Source: Candidatus Ozemobacteraceae bacterium
GTDB lineage: Bacteria > Muiribacteriota > Ozemobacteria > Ozemobacterales > Ozemobacteraceae
Assembly (NCBI GenBank): GCA_035373905.1
Contig: DAOSOK010000065.1
Coordinates: 1-14,566 of the forward strand
Length of the DNA stretch: 14,566 nt
Direction: 5' to 3'
Of this stretch, positions 7,585 to 13,334 are shown piece after piece. A program made the position numbers and the translations under genes. The first letter of the stretch is position 1; the number at the start of each line of letters is the position of its first letter. Below the pieces are notes generated by a model, which was not told the DNA's origin, did not search any database, and saw nothing but the letters and a program-made list of their open reading frames with translations.

Positions 7585-8856
7585 TCACCGGAGAAGCCGG
7601 TCGATCAGCTCCTGGAGGGTTTGCGCCTCGAACGAGGCCTTTTTCAGGCTCGGAATGCCGTTTCTGATGAAAATGTTGTCCGACGACTCGACCCGTTTCT
7701 GGATGTCATCAAATTTCGCTTCGGCATCGGGGGCGTTCGGATCGACAGCGATCAGCTCGTCATACATCTTCGAACATTCCTCCACGAGGCGATCGAAATC
7801 GGGTGTTGCGGCCAGGTTGATCAGATACGCCGCCGTTCGTTCCCGCTTCTCATCTTCCGTACGGATCGCGGCTTCGTGGGGAGTGTCGGGATTGCCGTGC
7901 AGGGAACAGGTCGCGCGCGGGGATGCCGACTCGAGACCGGTCAGGTCGTATGTTCCGCCGTCGGGGCAGGTCGCGGGGGTTTTCAGATACCCGAGCTGGA
8001 CGAGACTCGGCTGGAGATTTCCCGAAATCGTTGCCGGAAGCGGCTGGGAATAATCCATGAGCAGCATTTCAAGCGCCCCCATGAGAACACGAAGGTTCGC
8101 ATGACAGGCGTTTGTCTTGTCGGGCTTTGCCGCGACGCTTGCCGATGCGGGCAGATCCAGTTCCATGCCGATGTCGCGAAAGAGCTCCGGGTTCGTTTTG
8201 GCGTCGCGGAGCGTGTTGATGAACCCCGTGCGCTCATACTCGACGGATGCCTTTATATCTGCGGCAGGGCTGGGGATGCGCTTGAAGAAATCCGTCAGGC
8301 GGGTTTTCCAGATCTCTTCGGGATGCCGCGAGCGGAACTCGATGAGGGCGTTCGCGGCGATTTTGCGGATGGCGATTCCGATCATGGTGCTGATGATCAG
8401 GCCGTTGTCCTCGATATGCTGGCCGAGCATGAAGGTCGAAGTCAGCGTGTCAAACGCGGCCTCGGGCCTGCCGTCTTTTTCCTGCTGCCAGGCCCAGGCT
8501 CTGGCGAGCCGCGCAAGCTGGCGGAGACGACGGTAGGGAGGGATGTAGTCGGAAAAATGCTGGCGGTCGTCTGGGGTGAAATTGCACTGCCGGCAGGCCG
8601 CGCCGAGGCGAAGAAGATCCATCGCGCTTTTGACTTTCGGATCGCGCAGGAGCAGGGCTGATGCAGTGCTGAGAGCGCCCAGAGCGTCGAAGGTCTCGAT
8701 CTTGCCGAATTCGTCGAGAACCTCGTTGGGAACGGCCGGAAGATGCCCGATCGCGTTCAGGTAGCGAACGGCGCCGTTCGGATCATTGCCGGGCCTGGCG
8801 ATAAGCGGATGAGCGATCAACAGGAACGATACGAGAACCACCAGTGCGTTTTTCAT
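7585..8856 (-). CDS. Secreted protein with C-terminal pseudopilin-like cysteine motif (423 aa)
   Basis: The protein starts MKNALVVLVSFLLIAHPLIA, a signal peptide with probable cleavage after residue 20. Residues about 30-240 are mainly helical, with CRQC (Cys88, Cys91) and a stretch at 106-172 (LARLARAWAWQQEK, then MIGIAIRKIAANAL). I know a similar pattern only from uncharacterised planctomycete-type proteins. Residues about 251-321 look like the body of a pseudopilin-type protein: CHANLRVLMGALEML (Cys251, Asn254), then CPDGGTYDL (Cys297) and CSLHG (Cys317), but there is no prepilin peptidase N-terminus. A charged helical tail follows (330-423). A strong AGGAGG lies 7 bases before the ATG, and the gene starts 32 bases after the membrane protein of the sigma operon. 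It is probably co-transcribed with the sigma factor. Molecular function unknown. Confidence 0.85.
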   Translation of the reverse strand: MKNALVVLVSFLLIAHPLIARPGNDPNGAVRYLNAIGHLPAVPNEVLDEFGKIETFDALGALSTASALLLRDPKVKSAMDLLRLGAACRQCNFTPDDRQHFSDYIPPYRRLRQLARLARAWAWQQEKDGRPEAAFDTLTSTFMLGQHIEDNGLIISTMIGIAIRKIAANALIEFRSRHPEEIWKTRLTDFFKRIPSPAADIKASVEYERTGFINTLRDAKTNPELFRDIGMELDLPASASVAAKPDKTNACHANLRVLMGALEMLLMDYSQPLPATISGNLQPSLVQLGYLKTPATCPDGGTYDLTGLESASPRATCSLHGNPDTPHEAAIRTEDEKRERTAAYLINLAATPDFDRLVEECSKMYDELIAVDPNAPDAEAKFDDIQKRVESSDNIFIRNGIPSLKKASFEAQTLQELIDRLLR

Positions 8857-8888
8857 GGGAAATCCTCCTGATATAATATTTGTTTATA

Positions 8889-9308
8889 TTAAAGAAGGAA
8901 CTGGCGGTCTGCGCCGCGAGGCGCGACCGTATCGAAAACGAAATTGAAGGCCGGTTCGCGTTCGAGACGGTGCTTCGAAACGATGGAAAGCACGCTTTCG
9001 ACCTCATCGTCGGGCGGCGTCGCGTACGCGACAGGAACGTTCGCCGGGAGAGGGTTCGGCAGTGATGCCGGAAGCGCTCCGGACGACGGTGGCCTGGACG
9101 GGGCGGTCGAAGAATATGATAAGGTATAGAATACCAGGCAGACGAGAACTGCCAGCGTCAGTCCGATGACGATGAGGGGCTGAAGCCGCGGTTGCGACCA
9201 TTCCGCTCGCCGTTCGAGCCGGCCGAGCAGATCGTCCGAAACCGGCGGCAGGGGGAGCCTGCCGCGCAGGGATTCGGCGAAGGGATCGGTATCGTTCATT
9301 CCACCCAT
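8889..9308 (-). CDS. Small single-pass membrane protein, putative anti-sigma factor
   Basis: The 139-residue product has a short charged N-terminal part (about 1-42), one membrane helix (about 44-66, LIVIGLTLAVLVCLVFYTL) and a Pro/Ser/Ala-rich probable periplasmic part with an amphipathic C-terminus. Position and topology fit an anti-sigma factor paired with the ECF sigma gene just upstream, but the HxxxCxxC zinc anti-sigma motif is absent and the cytoplasmic part is short. This role is therefore inferred from context. Two in-frame starts exist: ATG at 9308, with AGGAG 8 bases upstream, and ATG at 9299 (ATGA overlap with the sigma stop), which has no well-spaced ribosome site. I chose 9308, which overlaps the sigma gene by 13 bases. 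Only 32 bases separate it from the next gene. Confidence 0.75.
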   Translation of the reverse strand: MGGMNDTDPFAESLRGRLPLPPVSDDLLGRLERRAEWSQPRLQPLIVIGLTLAVLVCLVFYTLSYSSTAPSRPPSSGALPASLPNPLPANVPVAYATPPDDEVESVLSIVSKHRLEREPAFNFVFDTVAPRGADRQFLL

Positions 9309-9814
9309 GACAGGAGCTCCTTCAGTTTCGAGAGGCCATACCGGTAGCGGGACGAGGCCGTCTGCAGCGGGACGCCTTGGTGTTGCGCCAGTTCCGCGAG
9401 GGACAATCCGCCCCAGACGCGCAGGACGACCGCTTCGCGCTGTTCCTCGAGAAGTTTCGCCAGCGCCCGACGGATCTCGAGGCCGGTCGTCGGGTCGGGG
9501 TCGGCGGTTTGCTGCGGTTCCTCGTCGCCCAACGGGCTCATCGGGCGCCGTTTCGCCTGCAGCGCGCCGTTACGGACGGACGCGAAGAGGTAGGCGGTCG
9601 GGTTGTCGATCGCGGCCATCCTGGCGGGGGTTTCGACCCAGGGCAGGAGGGCGTCGTGAATGATATCTTCCGAGGCCTGTGACCCGAGGCCGAACGAACT
9701 CATCAGGTAGGCTTTCAGGCGGGGCGCGAACTCTCCGTAGATCAGCCGGAACCCTTCTTTCGGATTCCGGCGGTAGAGGTCCATGATCGATTCGTTCGGC
9801 ATCGGTTGTTTCAT
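9296..9814 (-). CDS. ECF-type RNA polymerase sigma factor
   Basis: The 172-residue protein has the two-domain layout of extracytoplasmic function sigma factors. Region 2 (about 20-90) has LIYGEFAPRLKAYL, then ASEDIIHDALLPWVE and NPTAYLFASVRNGALQAKRR. Region 4 (about 120-168) has EEQREAVVLRVWGGLSLAEL, a helix-turn-helix (AELAQHQGVPLQTASSRYRY) and a basic end. It would direct RNA polymerase to stress- or envelope-related promoters, very likely under control of the membrane protein encoded next. AGGTGAAGG sits directly before the ATG, slightly close; a start at Met5 cannot be excluded. A sigma70-like promoter lies just upstream. I cannot assign it to a numbered ECF group by eye. Confidence 0.9.
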   Translation of the reverse strand: MKQPMPNESIMDLYRRNPKEGFRLIYGEFAPRLKAYLMSSFGLGSQASEDIIHDALLPWVETPARMAAIDNPTAYLFASVRNGALQAKRRPMSPLGDEEPQQTADPDPTTGLEIRRALAKLLEEQREAVVLRVWGGLSLAELAQHQGVPLQTASSRYRYGLSKLKELLSWVE

Positions 9815-9847
9815 CCTTCACCTGGAATGATACGCAAACCCGCCGAA

Positions 9848-9876
9848 ATTATTTCGCGATTTTTCACCCTGGTGAA
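9848..9876 (-). promoter_or_regulatory. Sigma70-like promoter of the ECF sigma operon, with palindrome over the -10
   Basis: On the minus strand a -35 box TTCACC (9871-9876, 4 of 6) is followed by a 17-base spacer and a -10 box AATAAT (9848-9853, 5 of 6). Transcription would start near 9841, about 27 bases before the sigma ATG. A 13-base perfect palindrome, CGAAAT-T-ATTTCG (9844-9856), is centred on the -10 and could be an operator. It could also be chance. The left end of repeat copy B lies within a few bases of the -35. Confidence 0.42.
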
Positions 9877-9878
9877 TT

Positions 9879-10005
9879 CATGATTCCGTATATCAAAAGC
9901 CCGCTTCACATTCCCGTTCGTGCTGAGCCTGTCTACGCACGAGTGCTCTTGCCCTTCGAAAGGCTCAGGGCGAACGGTTCGGTTTCATTCTCTGGGACTC
10001 AATAT
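9879..10005. repeat. Nested-palindrome (MITE/REP-like) repeat, copy B
   Basis: This aligns with copy A throughout: shared ATATCAAAA, GCTTC, CCGTTCGTG-TGAGC-TGTC, CTCAGGGCGAACGG and GGACTCAATA. Here the inner arms are complete: CCGTTCGTGCTGAGCCTGTC (9914-9933) pairs with GAAAGGCTCAGGGCGAACGG (9958-9977) at 17 of 20 positions around a 24-base loop. The outer ends pair less well than in copy A. It fills the gap between the stop of the membrane hydrolase gene (10017) and the sigma promoter, so the hydrolase transcript would run straight into this hairpin. Confidence 0.72.
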
Positions 10006-10016
10006 TCTGGACTTGA

Positions 10017-11456
10017 TTATTCCGCTGATGCCCGAAGGGCAGAAATGCTCTTCCATAACAACCAGAGCGCTGGAAGGAGAAGGGTCCGCAGGTAGGTGCC
10101 GGCCATCGATTCGAGGATTTCGAGACGGAGGAAGCCCTGGAAAAACCGGACGACCCACAGCGCGGCCATGATCGAGACGAGAAGGAGCGCAAGAGTGCGC
10201 TGACGGGTGTCGTGCGAGTTTGCGGCGCTGGATTGGAACGTTCTGCCCAGCAGGCCCGGCAGGTTCGGGACGGCCAGGGCCAGCATGGCGACGACCAGCA
10301 GGGGCGACGGCATCGCTTCCAGGGCGAACGGATCCGCCCGACGAACAAGGGAGACGACGAACAGGGTCAGCTTGACGACCCATGCGGAGAGATACCAGAA
10401 CATCATGAGCGGCAACCATATAATATCGCTAGATATATTATCGCGAAACCAGGCGGACGCCGCCGAGACGTTGATCGCCATGAGACTCCAGAAAACGGTG
10501 ACGAATCTGAGAGACGGTCCTCCCGGAAGCGGCCCGGCGAGCATGCCGAGCAGCGCCAGAACCGCAGGCCCGCGCGGCCATTCGAGGCGGCTTCCGAACT
10601 GCCAGAGCGCCAGAGCCGCTCCGACGAAGAACGCCCTGAACGCGGCACTTCGGCCCGCGGCCCGGGTTCCGCCGAGAAAGGCAATGACGGCGAGAAGCGC
10701 GAATCCCAGAACCCTTCGCGCCGAGGCGAATGGCGATCGACTCGTGCCGGCGATGAAGTCTGCGACCGCGGTGATCAGGACGGGATCGTACTGCTCGGTG
10801 AAATGGTCCGACAGGCGTGAGAGACGAAGGGGCGTCGGCGATGCGGCGTGCTCGTCCAGGGATTCCCGAATCTCGGAGACGGGGAACACCTGGTCGAGCG
10901 TGCCGGCGAATGCCGAGATGGTCGCGAGATGCGCCATATCGGCCGTCGCGAACGAGCCGAGGATCGACACGCTTCTGAGCGGGCCGGCTCGAGATCTTCC
11001 GGCGAACGCCAGCGACGGCGGGACTCCGTCGGAATGACCCGCCAGATGAAAGGGGAGAGGCCCGGTATGGCTTGCTCCGAGAGTCGACAAGGCCGACTCC
11101 AGTTCCCTGCTTCTGATGCGGACGCCTTCATCCGTCGTAACCGTGGGGGAGTCGAACGCGAACAGAGAGACGCCCCGGTTCATGCACTCCCAGGCCAGGG
11201 GCATGAAGATCTCGCGATGGGAGTTGGTCCCATGAGCCGCGAGAACCACTTCCTTCATGGGGCCGCCGGGGGAAAACAGCAGGCCCTGATAGCTTCGGCC
11301 GTCGAGCGTGAATCGTTCGGTCGTCACGCGGCCGGAGAGCCCGCCGGTGTCGAAAAACTGCATGACGAACAAGAGCGAGATGAAGACCAGCCAGATCGCC
11401 CAAGCGCGGCTGTTCCAACCGGCATCCGATGCCGTCGGCGGGCAGGACTCGTTCAT
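10017..11456 (-). CDS. Alpha/beta hydrolase fused to a multi-pass membrane domain (479 aa)
   Basis: One membrane helix (about 18-35) precedes an alpha/beta hydrolase-like domain (about 45-235). It has an oxyanion-type AAHGTN (73-78), a nucleophile elbow GHSDG (Ser142), a plausible acid in GTLDQVFPVS (Asp188) and a plausible His in SDHFTEQYDP (His218). The triad therefore looks complete, with the more usual GHSMG replaced by GHSDG. Residues about 248-472 form roughly eight hydrophobic segments, presumably membrane helices, ending in a short basic tail. The number of helices before the catalytic part puts that domain probably outside the cytoplasm. The ATG overlaps the stop of the O-antigen-ligase gene (ATGA, 11453-11456) and has no clear ribosome site of its own, so it is probably co-translated. 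A role in modifying, releasing or transferring a surface glycan or lipid-linked product fits the context, but the substrate is unknown. Confidence 0.82.
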   Translation of the reverse strand: MNESCPPTASDAGWNSRAWAIWLVFISLLFVMQFFDTGGLSGRVTTERFTLDGRSYQGLLFSPGGPMKEVVLAAHGTNSHREIFMPLAWECMNRGVSLFAFDSPTVTTDEGVRIRSRELESALSTLGASHTGPLPFHLAGHSDGVPPSLAFAGRSRAGPLRSVSILGSFATADMAHLATISAFAGTLDQVFPVSEIRESLDEHAASPTPLRLSRLSDHFTEQYDPVLITAVADFIAGTSRSPFASARRVLGFALLAVIAFLGGTRAAGRSAAFRAFFVGAALALWQFGSRLEWPRGPAVLALLGMLAGPLPGGPSLRFVTVFWSLMAINVSAASAWFRDNISSDIIWLPLMMFWYLSAWVVKLTLFVVSLVRRADPFALEAMPSPLLVVAMLALAVPNLPGLLGRTFQSSAANSHDTRQRTLALLLVSIMAALWVVRFFQGFLRLEILESMAGTYLRTLLLPALWLLWKSISALRASAE

Positions 11457-13327
11457 CGGGAAAATCCCGGCGCCACGGAAGGCTCTTCAGCTGCAGTCGG
11501 CCGTTCCATTTCGACGATCCGGCGGCGAAGCTCCTCGACCTGCTGATAGATTCTGTAGACATCGTGAAAGCCCGGCGACGTGCGAAGGGCGGCGTCGAGT
11601 TCGTTCAGCGCTTCCTGCGGCCTGTTCAGAGCCAGGAGCAGTCGCGCGGCATCGAGCCTGAACTGCTCGGAAGCCGGATCGAGCTCGATCGCGTGCCGTA
11701 TCAGGGGAAGGGCGTTGGCGGTGGCGGACGCGGCGGCGATGATACGGGCCCGTTCCGACCAGAACAAGGCTTCCCGGGGATTGATGTCAACGGCCCGTGC
11801 GTAATGTCCGAGCGCGGCCTCCGCATCGGAGCGGGCTTCGGCGGCGCGTGCGGAAAGCGCCCAGACCATCGGATCGGACGGCCGCTGCATTCTCAGGTCG
11901 ACCAGCCGGGCCTCGGCCGTGCGGATATCGCCGGCGGCGAGTTCGGCAGAGGCGGCGTCGAGCTGCTGTTGATGCCGTGTTTCCCTGACGGCGAGCAGAA
12001 GATATATCAGAAGCAGGGCGATGGCGAGCGGGCGAACCTTCGCGGTTGAGTTCGTCGCAGTTTCAGCGGAAGGCTGTCCGGAAGTCGAGCCTGAGGCGAG
12101 GAGAGCGCCGACGGCCAGGGCGAAAAAGGCTGATGTCGGCAGCATTCGCGAGGAGAATCCGCTCAGGTTGTGGAGAAAAAAGACCGCCCAGCAGCCGGCT
12201 GCCGCTCCGGCAGGCCAGGAAGGGGGTGACGAGACTGCCCGCTTCGCGACGACCCACCAGAGGATGAGGCTGAGAATCGCGAGCAGGGCCGCGGCGAGCG
12301 GCCCGGCCTCGACGAAGGTCTGGAGAAACTCGTTGTGGGCGTTCATGGGATAATCCCCGCCGACGCACCTGAAGCGCGGATACACCTGGGAAAACGTGTG
12401 GAGACCGTAGCCGGTCCAGGGAACGCTCGCGGCCGCCGCGTAGATGCCCTTGTTGATCAACGTGCGCTGGGAGAACGTCATGTCCTTTGTGTTGCCGATG
12501 CTGATGAATCGATACTTGAACGGGCCGGATAAAAATATGATAATCAATATAAGAGCGACGATAGAAAGAATGCGGGCTGCGCCGGACCATGGCCCTTTCG
12601 GCGACGGCTTCCAGATGATCGTCGAAACGACGACTCCGGCGATCGCCGCCAGGTAGGCGCCGCGGCTGAAGGTCATCAGCAGGGCGACGCCCGTCGTCAG
12701 CAGGGCCGCCCCGAAAAACGCCTGGAGTCTCGATTCGTGCTTTCGCCACTCCTCCGATGCGAGGGCGAGGCCGCAGATCTGCCAGGGGATCAGGGCGGCC
12801 AGGAAGGCGCCGAACACGTTCGGGTCGGTGAAGATGCCGGCGCACCTCGTCCGTATGACGGCGCGCAGAGCGGGATCGGCCCATGTGAGCGGCATCGGGG
12901 CCCCTTCCGCGTATTCCTGGAGGGCCAGGGCACCGTGAAACAGCCCCGCCAGCCCGGCGGAGAAGCAGATGCCGGCGAGCCATCCCGAACGCCCCGCGTC
13001 GCCGGCTGCCGCCGCGGTCAGCATCACGAGGGCGAGCAGTTTCAGGAAGGCCGGAAACGACGCGGCCGCGTTCTCGGATGTGGCTACGGAGAGGCCGATC
13101 AGGACGAGCCAGACAGAAACGAGATGCCAGAATCGGCGCGCAGGCCCTCCGGATGCCGCCCGTGCGGCGCCTTCAGGCCCGGCGATGCCGAGCAACCGGC
13201 CGAGAAGCAGGCCGGCCGCCGCCATTTCGAGCAGGAAGACGGCGGTCGTCTCGCCGCCGGCGTAGATCACGGGCAGGACGAGGATGACGAACGCAGGCAG
13301 GAACCCTGCGAACATCGCTTCCGGCAT
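11453..13327 (-). CDS. O-antigen ligase/polymerase family (Wzy_C) protein with C-terminal TPR tail
   Basis: The 624-residue protein has about 12 hydrophobic segments between residues 5 and 450. It shows Wzy/WaaL landmarks: TRCAGIFTDPNVFGAFLAAL (160-179), SRGAYLAA (221-228), a long loop (about 275-330) and HNEFLQTFVEAGPLAAALL (331-349). Family members join or polymerise lipid-linked sugar chains on the outer face of the inner membrane. From about 452 to 600 come TPR-like helical repeats (YARAVDINPREALFWSERAR, IELDPASEQFRLDAARLLLA), a known fusion in Wzy-type proteins that may recruit partners. The start lies 7 bases after the stop of the preceding gene, with only a weak purine-rich ribosome site. 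The stop overlaps the hydrolase start. Ligase and polymerase cannot be told apart here, and no glycosyltransferase genes are in the window. Confidence 0.86.
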   Translation of the reverse strand: MPEAMFAGFLPAFVILVLPVIYAGGETTAVFLLEMAAAGLLLGRLLGIAGPEGAARAASGGPARRFWHLVSVWLVLIGLSVATSENAAASFPAFLKLLALVMLTAAAAGDAGRSGWLAGICFSAGLAGLFHGALALQEYAEGAPMPLTWADPALRAVIRTRCAGIFTDPNVFGAFLAALIPWQICGLALASEEWRKHESRLQAFFGAALLTTGVALLMTFSRGAYLAAIAGVVVSTIIWKPSPKGPWSGAARILSIVALILIIIFLSGPFKYRFISIGNTKDMTFSQRTLINKGIYAAAASVPWTGYGLHTFSQVYPRFRCVGGDYPMNAHNEFLQTFVEAGPLAAALLAILSLILWWVVAKRAVSSPPSWPAGAAAGCWAVFFLHNLSGFSSRMLPTSAFFALAVGALLASGSTSGQPSAETATNSTAKVRPLAIALLLIYLLLAVRETRHQQQLDAASAELAAGDIRTAEARLVDLRMQRPSDPMVWALSARAAEARSDAEAALGHYARAVDINPREALFWSERARIIAAASATANALPLIRHAIELDPASEQFRLDAARLLLALNRPQEALNELDAALRTSPGFHDVYRIYQQVEELRRRIVEMERPTAAEEPSVAPGFSR

Positions 13328-13334
13328 GACTGGC

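Noticed and set aside
7433..8053. Plus-strand frame starting MLSLSKH
   Set aside because: Its beginning is the translated nested-palindrome repeat and the rest is antisense to the 423-residue gene. Repeats of this type often yield false small proteins.
7621..8661. Plus-strand frame of 346 codons opposite the 423-residue secreted protein
   Set aside because: The minus-strand gene has a signal peptide and a strong ribosome site; this one has neither and looks like a shadow.
8857..8891. Internal promoter in the AT-rich gap before the 423-residue gene
   Set aside because: TAATAT-AAACAA-ATATTA is a short inverted repeat and looks -10-like, but any start from it would leave almost no room before the AGGAGG ribosome site.
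9880..10171. Short plus-strand frames in repeat copy B
   Set aside because: They arise from the repeat sequence and run into the 3' end of the membrane hydrolase gene in antisense; no ribosome site.
10017..11456. Exosortase-like enzyme in the membrane domain of the hydrolase protein
   Set aside because: I could not see the Cys, Arg and His landmarks of exosortases in the membrane segments; only the context is reminiscent.
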